A DNA stretch of 64,000 bases from Anolis sagrei. Lineage: Eukaryota > Chordata > Lepidosauria > Squamata > Anolidae. The stretch lies in contig NC_090034.1 in NCBI RefSeq assembly GCF_037176765.1, positions 89,250,000-89,313,999 on the forward strand. The letters are read 5' to 3'. This document shows positions 34,590-45,350 of the stretch, piece after piece (the first letter of the stretch is position 1; every line of letters starts with the position of its first letter). The position numbers and the translations under genes were made by a program. The notes beneath the pieces were generated by a model. That model searched no databases and was not told the DNA's origin. It saw only the letters and a list, made by a program, of their open reading frames with translations.

Positions 34590-34850
34590 TTTTTTTTCAT
34601 ATCAGTAACGACTCGAGAAACTGCAAGTTGTTTTTGGTGTGAGAGAATTGGCTGTCTGCAAGGATGTTGCCCAGGGGATTCCCAGATGTTTTGATGTTTT
34701 ACCACCCTTGTGGGAGGCTTCTCTCATGTCCCCGCATGGGGAGCTGGAGCTGACAGAGGGAGCTCATCCATGCTCTCCCCGGATTCAAACCTGTGACCTG
34801 TCAGTCTTCAGCCCTGCCGAAACACTGCACCACCTGGGGCTCCTGTAGTT
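34590..34850 (-). mobile_element. tRNA-derived SINE, family B
   Basis: Reverse copy with duplicated flank tgtagttgggat/tgtagttaggat (about 34578 and 34845). It ends about 50 bp before the acceptor of exon 9. Confidence 0.82.
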
Positions 34851-34899
34851 AGGATGAAAGCTGGTTTTGCCTCATTGCCTTTCCTGATTCTTTCCGCAG

Positions 34900-35099
34900 C
34901 TCTCGCCTGCCCACCCAACAGCCATTACGAGATTTGCTCTTCACCCTGTGACACTAGCTGTGCCGGTTTGTCCACTCGAATCCAGTGCACAAGGAATTGC
35001 TTTGAAGGCTGTGAGTGTGATGAAGGCCATATGTCTGATGGGGAGGCCTGTGTGCCTATTGAGAGGTGTGGCTGTGTACATGAGGGACTCTATCTCAAG
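34900..35099 (+). CDS. Gene B coding exon 9: TIL domain
   Basis: Acceptor ctgattctttccgcag, donor GTAAGT; 200 nt, phase 1 in, 0 out. Reads LACPPNSHYEICSSPCDTSC, then CTRNCFEGCECDEGHMSDGE and CVPIERCGC, a full TIL. Confidence 0.92.
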
Positions 35100-35352
35100 G
35101 TAAGTCTTTCTGTCCAATCTGATATCTCCATTCTTAGTTTGGATGGGACAACATGGCTCACGGCATACAGTGGATACACATTCATTTTTATATGGACTGT
35201 CTTGGAAATATTGAATCATTGGCACAAATCCACCAAGTGCATAAAAAATACAGTCTTACAAGGGGCTCTAATCAATACTGATCTGAAGTAAGCATTGGTA
35301 AAACCAGCCCTAGACTGAATTTCAGTGGTTAAACAATGTTTGTTATTTTATT

Positions 35353-36116
35353 ACGAGGGTTGAATGAAAAGTAATGCCTCCACCTTCATAACTCCTCAAC
35401 AGATGGCAGTACTGGTATGAGCAGGTACTGGCTTGTTCAATAGACTCTCCTCTGCAGTTCCATTTTGGCAGGAAGCCTTAGCATTGAATGGTTGAGTTGT
35501 TAAAGAGTGAAGTGTGGAACCCTGCACAGACGGTCGGTCAATGCGACTTAAGCAACGTGCAGTCATTGAATTCTTAACAGCAGAAAGTGTCACCCCAAAG
35601 GAACTTCATTAGAGAATGCAAGCTGTTTATGGTGATTGTGTTGATGCAAGTATTGTGCGTCATTGGGCAAGTAAGTTTAAAGATGTTGAAGTAGGAACAT
35701 CTGACTTGCGTGACAAACAAAGAGTTGGACGTCCTATGACAGCAACCACCGAGTTTCACAAGCAAAAGGTTGACAGATTGATTCAGGATGATCATCATAT
35801 CACTCAGAGATAAATTTCAAGCATAATTGGCATTTCACAAAAATGTGTGGGTCACATTATTGCTTTGCTTGGTTATCGAAAGATCTGTGCATAATGGGTT
35901 GCGGAAACCGAGTGTTGACTTCTTCCGTGACGGCTTCAGAAAACTTGTTCATCGTTGGCAGAAATGTATTCAATTGTCTGGTAATTATGTGGAAAAGTGA
36001 ATAGTGGTAGTTAAAGAGAACATTCTAAGGATTATTTCTGCATTTGATTTATTCAAATATTCCCATCCAAACCCAAGTAACGAAGGTGGAGGCATTATTT
36101 TTCATTCAACCCTCGT
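35353..36116 (+). mobile_element. Mariner copy with terminal inverted repeats
   Basis: Inverted ends cgagggttgaatgaaaagta / ttttcattcaaccctcg, flanked by TA on both sides, the mariner target duplication. The inside carries a decayed transposase 5' half (MQAVYGDCVDASIVRHWASK, TSDLRDKQRVGRP, a frame stop in ITQR..ISSIIGI) and lacks the catalytic C-terminus. Internally deleted and inactive. Intron 9 of gene B. Confidence 0.88.
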
Positions 36117-36239
36117 ACTTATTATTATAAGAATTATTTCTTGTGACTCATGACTCTCATTGTTTATTTATTTATCATGTCAGAAGCAAATCGAAGGCAC
36201 CATTATAATGTATTTTTTAAAAACACAAAGTTAAAAACT

Positions 36240-37045
36240 TGGCACTATACCAAATTTCCTTCGACCAGAAGCGGGCCACTTGGAGTGCCTCTGGTGTGGT
36301 CGTAAGAAGGGCCTCCATTGTGTATGTGGCTGCATTGTAGTAGGTGGTCTGTGGTTTGCTCTTCTCCACACTCGCATGTCGTGGACTCCACTTTGTAGCC
36401 CCATTTCTTAAGGTTGGCTTTGCATCTTGTGGTCCCAGAGCACAGCCTGTTCAGCACCTTTAAAGTCACCCATTCTTCTGTGTGCCCAGGGGGAAGTTTC
36501 TCATCCAAAATCAGCCATGGATTGAGGTTCTGGGTTTTAACCTGCCACTTTTGGACTCTTGCTTGTTGAGGTGTTCCCACAAGTATCTCTGTAGATCTTA
36601 GCAAGCTGTTTCTTGATTAAAGACATTTGTGTACTGGCAGATATCCAAACAGAGGATAGGCTGGAGATGTCACTGCCTTGATCCTTTCATTATTAGCTGC
36701 TACTTCCCGACGGATGTCAGGTGGTGCAATACTGGCTAAACAGTATAATTTTTCCAATGGCATAGGGCGCCTACATCCTGTGATAATACAGCATGTCTCA
36801 TTAAGAGTCGCATCCACTGTTTTAATGTGGTGAGATGTATTCCACACTTGGCATACATACTCAGCAGCAGAGTAGCAAACGCAAGGGCAGATGTCTTCGC
36901 TGTGTCTGGTTGTGATCACCACGGAAAGTTTTCTTTGCTGCAAGTATTGCCACCTTACAAGAGCAAGGATGTCCTCTGTACCGTGTCTAGACACATAAAA
37001 GTCGAGTTTTCTGCCATCAGCACTCTGATTAGAGGTCACTAGGAA
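36240..37045 (-). mobile_element. LINE ORF C-terminal fragment (clade uncertain)
   Basis: Reverse frames read CYSAAEYVCQVWNTSHHIKT, IITGCRRPMPLEKLYCLASI, APPDIRREVAANNERIK, then WVTLKVLNRLCSGTTRCKAN, LKKWGYKVESTTCECGEEQT and TDHLLQCSH. This is the post-RT tail of a non-LTR retrotransposon with a CxC..H..C motif. A frame change separates the two pieces. A fragment of the same kind is at 42690-43065. Confidence 0.7.
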
Positions 37046-37469
37046 GACCTTTTCCAGCTTTAACTAAGTTGCTCTGTGGTTCCTGGAATGCAGTGCTCTC
37101 CATTCACAGATAATCAAACTCAGCATAGCAAAAATAAAATAAAGATAAAACTATAGATCATCCTGTTTAAAAGGACTTTCTTCCCTCACTAGTTAAAAGT
37201 TTGTTCAAAGCAGGGGCAAAAAAAAAGAACAGATTAAAAATATTTTCTGATAATGAATTGAATGGCTTATTTATGAAAGGTATTACTTTACTGATTGTCC
37301 TATGTTTTGTTGTTTATCAACCATCCCAAGGCTATTTTCAGGTTGGGCTGTATAAAGTTTAGTAAATATATCATACTTTTGACATGTATTTTGTAGATCC
37401 CAGCCTCCAAAAAATATTTTTGGAAATCTAGGTAGCGTATATGAATGTATGTAAATGCCCTATGTTCAA

Positions 37470-37860
37470 ATTTATTTATTTACAGTATTTATATCCTGCC
37501 CTTCTCACCCTGGAGGGGACGCAGGCTGGATTACAATGCACATATACATGGCAAACATAGACATACAACATATATAGACAGACAAAGAGGCTATTTAACA
37601 TTCCAGCTTTTCTGGCTTCATGAGGGTATGCTCGGTTCTAGCCACAGGAGGAGCTGCCACTTCACCGTTCACCGTGACACCGAGTTCTTTGATGGAATAC
37701 TTCCTCATTCTTCTGCACGCTGCTGGAAGGTTTTATGGTGTCTGAAATTAGTTAAATTGGCCTCCCTGCATAAAGCGGTATCTAAATTTCCTACTTGACA
37801 GGTGCAACTGTCTTTCGGGCTGCATAGCTCAACAGCAAGCTAGACTATTAATGGTCAGGA
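37470..37860 (-). mobile_element. SINE-like retroelement with TTTA tail
   Basis: Reverse complement of the element at 54200-54610: the tail tttatttatttacagtattt, the block tcctgcccttctcaccctgg, and the body to atagctcaacagcaagctag are shared. No coding capacity. Confidence 0.6.
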
Positions 37861-38084
37861 GATTATTCCAACCCAGGCTGGCTTCAGACTCAAATATTAT
37901 GTACTCTCCCTTCTTTGTCATTTTTTGGAACTGTTCTTTGAAAAGTTGTGTGTATATGAGTGTAAAATGTGTGCGTACACATACCTATACATATCATGGT
38001 ACGATAGGCTGTAAACATTTTAATTAAATGCCTGTATACATAACAATGTCCATCTCTCACACGGACATTCTTTTTATACAATAG

Positions 38085-38465
38085 GCTGGAGAGAGCATCT
38101 TCTCAAACAACTGCACTGAGAAATGCACCTGTAGCCATATCTCTAGCCAGCTCACCTGTGAAAAAGTGAATTGCACATCTGGAGAGACCTGTACCTGTAC
38201 AGATATGGTTGATGGATCTGGACAGGGAGAAGGCCACTGCAAGATCTCCTCAGAAGCCCAGCTCAATTCTTTCGATGGTGGCTCAGGACATTTCCTCTGC
38301 AGTGGGGTCTACGATTTGGCTCTTCTTTGCAATGACAGTGCCATCCCTTGGTTCAGGGTCTCAGTCCGCATTGGAGAGGACAGTGATGATGGACCAGTTG
38401 TTGGGGAGGCCATCTATGTTTTCTTCCAAGCTACATTTATCACTGTGAGAAATAGCAAGATATGG
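38085..38465 (+). CDS. Gene B coding exon 10: TILa and VWD first half
   Basis: Acceptor tttttatacaatag, donor GTAAGT; 381 nt, phase 0 at both ends. Reads AGESIFSNNCTEKCTCSHIS, CTSGETCTCTDMVDGSGQGE, then VWD GHCKISSEAQLNSFDGGSGH. No GDPH motif. Same length as gene A exon 1389-1769 and aligned throughout. Confidence 0.92.
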
Positions 38466-38559
38466 GTAAGTGAGAATGGCAAATGTACAGCAATATTTAA
38501 GATGGAAGTCACAAGACAGCATGGGGCTCCATCCAGAAGACAGGGTGAAATAATAACAA

Positions 38560-39045
38560 TAACAACAACAACAATAATAACAACACTTTATTTATATTCC
38601 GCCCTTCTCACCCCAAAGGGGACTCAGGGTGGATCATTGTACACATACATGGCAAACGTTCAATGCCGTTTTTTGGACGGGACAAAGACAGAACAGAATG
38701 GAGGTATATTGTGTTGTGTTGACATCCAATTGAACATCCAGCTTGTTGGTACCTTTGGAAGTTGCCAGTCACAGGGGGGTGCTGTCACTCCATCCTCTGT
38801 AATGAAGAGCCATCAGGACTTCTTCCTTTGTTTTTGGTCATCGGCATTCTTTGATCTTTTTCTTTATGGTGTCATAAAATACCTCCCCCGCATTAACAAT
38901 ACCTAATTTCTCTAATCACAGCTGTAAGCTGTTTTTGAACTGCTTAGGTAAACAATGAGCAGGGTTGACAGTTGGGTGCTCATGCTGACCCAGGGCTTCG
39001 AACGTGCAACCTTTTGGTTGGGGGATCTTATCATTGCTGACGATT
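38560..39045 (-). mobile_element. Retroelement 3' block and SINE scrap
   Basis: Starts with an (AAT/AAC)n tail then ttatattccgcccttctcac, a 3' block shared with 37470 and 40870; the end at 38925-39040 resembles a reversed SINE head (tcgaacgtgcaaccttttgg). Lies in the last intron of gene B. Confidence 0.5.
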
Positions 39046-39258
39046 TACCAGCCCTGGCCCTGAAAGAATCCTGGGATGCTAAATTCCCCATCTGGGGAAG
39101 TCCTAAATCAGCATTTATATTGACCTAAGTTTTGATTCTAGATTTTTGCCTTATTTCATTTAGGTTAGGGCATTTATAATGACTTTTCTTTTTAAGGCAT
39201 CTTTTTGTGTCTTGTACATAAGCTTGTATAATCTCCAACCAAATCTATTTGTTTTCAG

Positions 39259-39537
39259 GTAAATGGACGCCCAGTATGGCTGCCATACAACAAGAATGCT
39301 GTATCTGTGAGACAGATTCAGGATGGGACTATGGTTGACCTGGATTCACTGGTGCAAGTTCACCTTCATCACGATGGAGAAGTGAAGCTGAAGGTCAAGG
39401 AAATCCTTGCTGGGAAGCTTTGTGCCCTGTGTGGAAACTTCAATGGGGACAAGTCTGATGATTTGAAGCTGCCCACTGGGGAGTCAGAGAAGGATACTGC
39501 TGAATTCCTTCATGCTTGGAAAGCCAAGGACTTATAA
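39259..39537 (+). CDS. Gene B last coding exon: VWD second half, stop
   Basis: Acceptor ctatttgttttcag; 92 codons plus TAA at 39535-39537. Reads VNGRPVWLPYNKNAVSVRQI, VWD motif CALCGNFNGDKSDDL, ending HAWKAKDL. The protein stops before a C8, as in gene A. A poly(A) signal AATAAA at 39665-39670 gives a short 3' UTR. Confidence 0.93.
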   Translation, partial: VNGRPVWLPYNKNAVSVRQIQDGTMVDLDSLVQVHLHHDGEVKLKVKEILAGKLCALCGNFNGDKSDDLKLPTGESEKDTAEFLHAWKAKDL

Positions 39538-39664
39538 TGTTTACAAGGTTGTATATGGACACTTGCTCTGCAATTTCAGTTCAAGACCTGCCTGCACACT
39601 GGCTTCTCTTTCTTTGGCATTGTTCTGGAAATGGCGTGTGACACTGAGCTTTGGATTCACACCA

Positions 39665-39670
39665 AATAAA
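39665..39670 (+). promoter_or_regulatory. Poly(A) signal of gene B
   Basis: AATAAA 128 nt after the stop codon, in non-repeat sequence. Confidence 0.6.
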
Positions 39671-39739
39671 TAGACATTAAGAACATGCATGCCCCATGAA
39701 AACATCATTTCATCATTGCTTCCCACCTCCATCATTCTG

Positions 39740-40525
39740 TAACCAGGGACAGAAAAAAATAGTTTTAGGAAGGGGAGGGGCAAGGTTTTGGCACGGCAGC
39801 CATTGCGCTATATAAAGGGCAGCACATGCTCAGAGGCTCATTGTGAGCCCAGGAAGGGAAGGGGAAAGAGAAAGAGAAGGTAGGTTGTGAAGGAAGGTTG
39901 GAAGAAGATCAGGGCAAGCGGAGAAGGGCCGTGAGCAGGGCTGTTGCCTGCCTGCCTTGCAGCCGCTTGTGTGTTGTTGCTGTTGGGGGGTGGGAGGGAG
40001 GAGGGCAGGGCAGAAAACCAGGGCAGGGAGAAGGGTTGTTGCCTGCCTGCCTGGCTTGCAGTTGCTTGTGTGTTTTTGCTGTTGGGGTGACGCGTGGTTG
40101 AATAATATTGGGGTGTGAGTGTGCAGTTTATTTCCTCAGTTTGCCTTGCGTTGCCAAATTGTCAAAATATTATCCTTCCTAAAGTTGTGAAATCAACTTC
40201 AAAAAGCCAAAAAGGCCTCTCCCTGCTCTTTGTGTCCTTAGTTGCTTTGTGTTGCTACTGAGGAGACACTAGCAGTCCTATATAGTCGAAATATTTTCCT
40301 TCCTAAAGGTGTGAAATCAGCTTCAAAGAGCCAAAAAGGCCTCTCCTTGCTGTTTGCGGCACAGTGACAAGTTTTGTCAGGATTGGTCTAAAAATGAGGG
40401 AGAGAGAATCCCCTGAAGTTTGCCCAGTGCCATTTGCTGTTTTTCATGTATTGCGCAATCACGTCCGCCATTAACAAAGCAATTCGGAAATTTTGGAAAG
40501 TTCTTACTGAAGAACTATTTGTTTT
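39740..40525. mobile_element. Probable hAT-related sequence with TATA box
   Basis: The right part (about 40440-40500, gtattgcgcaatcacgtccg and ccattaac) is the inverse of the interior of the hAT at 24773-25309. The left part has a GC-rich stretch with tatataaagg at about 39810 and two internal near-repeats (cctgcctgccttgcagccgc / cctgcctggcttgcagttgc; ccttcctaaagttgtgaaat twice). It could be the 5' region of a larger hAT. No transposase seen. Confidence 0.35.
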
Positions 40526-40559
40526 ACACTGACAGTAAAAGAAAAATAATAATAATATG

Positions 40560-40870
40560 ATACGAGGATTTAAAGATCAAATTGCAAAAACTCTGGCACA
40601 AGCTAGTCAAGGTGGTCCCAGTAGTGATTGGCACACTGGGTGCAGTGCCTAAAGACCTTGGCCTGCACTTAAACACAATCAGCGTTGACAATTTACCATC
40701 TGTCAGCTGCAAAAAGCCACCCTACTGGGATCTGCACACATTATTCGCTGATACATCACATAGTCCTAGAAACTTGGGAAGTGTCCGATGCGTGATCCAA
40801 TACAACAGCCAGCAGAGTGACCTTGTTTGCTGTGTACTAATATTTTTGTGTTTCAAATAACAATAACAAT
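40560..40870 (+). mobile_element. LINE 3' end (clade uncertain)
   Basis: Reads LQKLWHKLVKVVPVVIGTLG then AVPKDLGLHLNTI, a C-terminal phrase known from several non-LTR retrotransposon ORFs, followed by a 3' end tttgtgtttcaaataacaat also present at 18440. Confidence 0.5.
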
Positions 40871-41335
40871 GATACACTTTATTTATATTCCACCCTTCTT
40901 CCCTAGGGGACTCAGAATGGATTTCAACATTTTACATGCATAGGCAAACATTCAATGCCTTTACAATTATAAACAATGGGACGCAGAGGCAGAGGTTTCT
41001 CCTTTCATTCCGGTTTCTGGAGGTGGTGCTCATCTCTGGCTCTGGGAGGTGCTTTCCTCCATTTTCAAGCTGAGAAGTCTGCGTTTGATTGTGTGATTGT
41101 GTGATCGATAAGATTGCTGGGAGCATTTCTTTGCCTTTTCCTACTGAAGTGGTACCTATTTATCTACTCACACATTACATGATTTTGAACTACTAGGTTG
41201 GCAGGAACTGGAGCTGACAAACGGGAGTTCACCCCATCTTGTAGACTGAACTGCCAACCTTCAGGTCGGCAGATCAGCCAACTTTCAGATCAGCAGTTCA
41301 GCAAAACAAAGGTTTAATCCATTGTGCCACCGCAG
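40871..41335 (-). mobile_element. Retroelement 3' block and Sauria-like SINE head
   Basis: 40871-40975 is the shared ttatattccacccttcttcc block; 41135-41335 is a reversed SINE head region (tgaactactaggttggcagg ... gtttaatccattgtgccacc) with an internal duplication of aactttcagatcagcag. Confidence 0.55.
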
Positions 41336-41487
41336 CTATTATTTTAAAAGAATAAAAGTAGTGATTTTTCAGTTTTCAAATGCTTGTTTGGTCTCCTGAA
41401 AGTCATTTTGATTTACTATAAGTGAAATGATAAAGGATGGACATGTACTTCCTCATGAAATATTCGAGTTCTCTGACATCAAGGCAC

Positions 41488-41745
41488 ACATACGGAGTCC
41501 CCGGTGGCGCAGTGGATTAAACCCCTGTGCTGGCAGGACTGGTCGCAGGTTCGAATCCAGGGAAAGCGCGGATGAGCTCCCTCTATCAGCTCCAGCTCCC
41601 CAAGCGGGGACATGAGAGAAGCCTCCCACAAGGATGGTAAAGCATCAAAACATCCGGGTATCCCTTGGGCAACATCCTTGCAGACGGCCAATTCTCTCAC
41701 ACCAGAACCAACTTGCAGTTTCTCAAGTCGCTTCTGACACACACA
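41488..41745 (+). mobile_element. tRNA-derived SINE, family B, with TSD
   Basis: Complete copy: head agtccccggtggcgcagtgg, B-box-like ggttcgaatcc, tail ttctgacacacacaaaa; flanked by aaggcacaca on both sides (about 41481 and 41746). Confidence 0.9.
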
Positions 41746-41759
41746 AAAAGGCACACACA

Positions 41760-42340
41760 GTCACGATTTACTTGAAGCTGACGGGCCTATGTTACCCCTG
41801 CCCACCCCAATTTTTACAAGAACAGTGGAAAAAATGAAAAGTGAGCCACTAAGGCTAATTGGCAATTATCTGTTGACTTGTAAACTCCTTGTTCCAGCTT
41901 TGCAAATACTCAAAGGAGGAATGAACGAACTTGGCCAAAAAGGGAATGGGACAAATTCAAAATGAAATTGACACATGAAAAAACACTACAATGCATGCCA
42001 TTCATTCCAATGGAGAATTTGCTAGTGATTTTCTGCCCAACGAAAGACTATTTTGGGTTAAAAACCCCAGATGCTTCAGATTATTTAAAATAGATTAATT
42101 TGTTGTAAATAAAGAGAGGGGACTTTGCACAACCTAAAATGTCAGCACAGAGTTGTCAAATCATGAACCTTTTTTCAAGAAAGACATGCAGAAATGTGCT
42201 GCTTTAGATGGTGTTGGACTACTGTTTCCATCATCTCTCAGCAAAGACTATGTAGGTGATAGCAAATAGTCCAAAATAACCCGCAAGGACCCAAAATGCA
42301 ATAAGGCAGAAGCCTGTAGGACTGAGTTGATCCAGTTGTC
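41760..42340. other. 3' flank of gene C, nothing recognised
   Basis: Downstream of the gene C stop on its strand. No clear AATAAA on the minus strand was found close to the stop, so the 3' end of the transcript is not placed. Confidence 0.35.
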
Positions 42341-42344
42341 CTGC

Positions 42345-42509
42345 TCAGACAAAACAGTCCATGGTGTGGTCAGTCACATATTCATCCACTTGGAATACCC
42401 AGCGACCTGGGTAATTCACATTGCTTATTTTTGTTATATTGAGAATATCAGAAGTCCGGGAACCAGGCATGATATAATAATTTGTCTTGTCTCCATTGTC
42501 GAATCCAGC
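42345..42509 (-). CDS. Gene C last coding exon: NIDO end, stop
   Basis: Acceptor gtgctctgccctag (read on the minus strand); 54 codons and TGA at 42347-42345. Reads AGFDNGDKTNYYIMPGSRTS, then DILNITKISNVNYPGRWVFQ and VDEYVTDHTMDCFV. It matches the NIDO ending (AGFNGGD..Y.....SRT, PGRWVF..D) and stops 14 residues beyond it. Too short to be listed by simple ATG-based ORF searches. Confidence 0.88.
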   Translation of the reverse strand, partial: AGFDNGDKTNYYIMPGSRTSDILNITKISNVNYPGRWVFQVDEYVTDHTMDCFV

Positions 42510-42689
42510 CTAGGGCAGAGCACAAAGAAGAAATATATATTTACAACGTAGTAGAATATATTCAAGATAGCACATGTTCCTTTTGTCTGTGTGGATGTGC
42601 AGAATGTGTGACCTTTGGTCTCAATTGCAATTTTTTTTTTGTGTCAAATGCATTGCATACCAAAGTATAAAAATAGAGGGAACACAAGC

Positions 42690-43070
42690 GGTTAAATAAT
42701 TTTTGACCAAAAATGGGCAACAGCAACAGCACTGTCTGTAGCTTTAAACAGTTCTTCCTCCGTGCATGAGGCAGGGCATTGTGGACAAGCATACAGATGT
42801 GAAGTTGTTTGTTCTGCTCCATAATCACACAAGGTGGAGGATTCTTCTAGGTAGAGCCATTTTGCCAGGTTGTCTTTTGATCTGCCAACTCTACTTCTGA
42901 GTCTATTCAGGGACTTCCAAGTTTCCCTATTATTGGTTTGCCCCTGGAGGAAGACCATCATGGGGGTCATCCATTTGAGATTTCCTTGTTCAGCTTCCCA
43001 GAGGGATGCTCTTGCTGTTGCTGGGGGAACATTAAGAGGAGTGGTGGTTCTCATGAAGCTCACGAGTCTA
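42690..43070 (-). mobile_element. LINE ORF C-terminal fragment
   Basis: Reads TWKSLNRLRSRVGRSKDNLA, then STLCDYGAEQTTSHLYACPQ, PASCTEEELFKATDSAVAVA: the CxxG.EQT..HL..CP tail of the same LINE group as 36240-37045. Lies in intron 7 of gene C, same strand. Confidence 0.7.
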
Positions 43071-43174
43071 CTGGGAGGAGGCTGATGGCCATGGCAATAA
43101 GATGCAGATTTGCATAGGCAAGCTTCTCACCTTGTGTTTTCTCTCCATCAATTGATTGAGTGATTCAATTGAGC

Positions 43175-43630
<456 letters not shown>

Positions 43631-43944
43631 TCAGTTCTACAGTGACAAGAGTGAGAATGTGAGAACAACAGCAGTGCATTCGTCAGCAAATGAATTGATT
43701 TTTCTTCTTATATCAAGTTGACTTCAACATACGGTAGCCTTATGACTGAAGGACTCCAAGAACACAACTGCCTACTTCAGGGTTTTTGGACTGAGGTCTA
43801 CAACTTTTTTGTAAGCATCGCTCCATTTGAAACGTATACTTCTTTTCTCACTGCGTTCCACTTTACCAGGAATTTTTCTTTTCTTTTCCAGTGTCTCATG
43901 TTATGTGCAAACTACAAACAGTTTCAGTTTTGTTGTTTTGGCTT

Positions 43945-44036
43945 CTAGGTAAACGTAAAGGTTTCCCCCTTACATTAAGGCCAGTTGTGTCCGACTCTGG
44001 GAGTTGATGCTCATCTCCATTTCTAACCCGAAGAGC
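43945..44036 (-). mobile_element. Sauria-type SINE tail fragment
   Basis: Reversed tail (aaacgtaaaggtttccccct, gtgtccgactctgggagttg) cut off at about 44036, where L2 sequence starts without a gap. Confidence 0.8.
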
Positions 44037-44915
44037 CAGCTGCAACCATACCTCGTGAAGTCTGACTTAGCCAGAGTGGTCCACACCTTGGTTACATCCA
44101 GATTGGACTATTGAAATGCACTCTACGTGGGGCTGCCCTTGAAGACGACCTGGAAGCTCCAACTGGTACAATGGGCGGCAGCCAGGCTCCTTACTGGAGC
44201 AAACTATAGGGAGCATACAACACCCCTTCTAAAACAGCTTCACTGGCTGCTGATAAGCTGCTGAGCCAAATTCAAGGTGCAGGTTATGACCTATAAAGCC
44301 CTAGATGGTTCGGGCCCCGCCTATCTTTGCAATCGCATCTCCATCTATGATCCGGCACAAACATTGAGATCTTCCGGGGAAGCCCTCCTTTCGCTCTCAC
44401 CACCGTCACAAGCACGGTTGGTGGGGATGAGAGAGAAGGCCTTCTTGGTGGTGGCCCCCAGTCACTGGAATGCCCTTCCTAGAGAAATAAGACCGGCCCC
44501 ATCCCTCCCCTCCTTTTGTAAGAGCCTGATGACCTGGTAGTTTAAACAAGCCTTTGAGAACGACTAGTTCTAGCTCAGCCCCAGATACTGTTGATTATGG
44601 TCATATCTTTTTCTACCAATTACCCAGGTTACTTCCTCCTATTAGGCCCCAGAAATGAACAGCCATAGACTCTACCAAATTTCCCGGGCCCTCTACAAAT
44701 TGCAGTAGCCTCGGTCCGGCCTTTTAAATTGCCTTGAACAGGAAGGATTATTTCAAATATGTATGTGCTATTGTGGTTTTTTATGCTTATATTGTCTTGT
44801 TAATTTTATGTTTATGCTATTTTCTTTGAATGTATTGATGATGTTTCTTGGTAACCATTCTGAGACCCATCGGGGAGATAGAGTGGTATATAAATAAAGT
44901 TTTGTTGTTGTTGAT
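44037..44915 (+). mobile_element. L2 LINE 3' half
   Basis: Same family as 30722-32326: reads YKALDGSGPAYLCNRISIYD, LRSSGEALLSL, ALPREIRPAPSLPSF and ends ataaataaagttttgttgtt. It has a stop in the DYxNAL phrase. 5' truncated at the SINE junction. Confidence 0.85.
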
Positions 44916-45062
44916 ATATATGGGAACAACTCCTTTACCTTGGCCATTGGAAGTTGTAGCCTCCAAAAGTAACTTATCTACATTTTGCTTAGCTTGATGG
45001 ATCCCATGCATTAAGGGGAAATCTGAGAAGGTAGAACAGGGTCCAGGCAATCAGAGCCTTAC

Positions 45063-45350
45063 TTTCTTTGATTTGGATCCAAAATAGGCCACTCGGTCCC
45101 AAGTAGCAACAAAAGCCCACGTGGCTTTGAAAGACATCTCAGGGTAGTACTGATTGATTTCTTCAGTGCAGCGTTGAAGGAGCTTCGGATCCTGGGTTTG
45201 CCTCCAGAAGACATCCCCACTGATAGGATTGTAGACATCACCCCAAAATGGAGCGACAACAGGTGGCCCCCCATTCAGAGGTAAAGCGTCAGGTGTCCCG
45301 GCAAACTCTGGAACTGTTGCACTAAAGGAAATCAGCCCATTGTTATCCAC
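45063..45350 (-). CDS. Gene C coding exon 6: NIDO first half
   Basis: Acceptor gtctcctttcttcag, donor GTAAGG; 288 nt, 96 codons, phase 0. Reads VDNNGLISFSATVPEFAGTP, PPVVAPFWGDVYNPISGDVF, then SFKATWAFVATWDRVAYFGS. It contains the NIDO hallmarks NNG.ISF, APFW.D and W..V.TW..V.Y. Immediate neighbours in the protein are exons 5 and 7. Confidence 0.92.

Larger units (their letters stand above)
14903..39537 (+). other. Gene B: FCGBP-like secreted protein, complete coding set (11 exons)
   Basis: Eleven exons with GT-AG borders and compatible phases join to 4803 nt, 1600 residues plus stop. Domain order: signal peptide; IgGFc_N (exon 2); TIL (3); TILa (4); TIL-TILa-VWD first half (5); VWD second half-C8 (6); TIL-TILa-VWD first half (7); VWD second half-C8 (8); TIL (9); TILa-VWD first half (10); VWD end and stop (11). 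This is the FCGBP layout with fewer repeats than mammalian FCGBP. FCGBP is a secreted, disulfide-rich mucus protein; a similar extracellular role is inferred. The first TIL-TILa pair has no VWD-C8 after it. Introns carry many repeats but exons are undamaged, so the gene looks functional. A poly(A) signal lies at 39665-39670. Confidence 0.9.

Noticed and set aside
39895-40101. 67-codon frame with tatataaagg upstream, resembling a small gene with promoter
   Set aside because: Sits in a block related to a hAT element with internal repeats; no conserved protein features.
39538-42344. Search for further gene C exons (VWD, TIL, zona pellucida) beyond its stop
   Set aside because: No cysteine-rich or VWD-like minus-strand exon was found; the block is repeats and gene B 3' UTR, so the short architecture is accepted.
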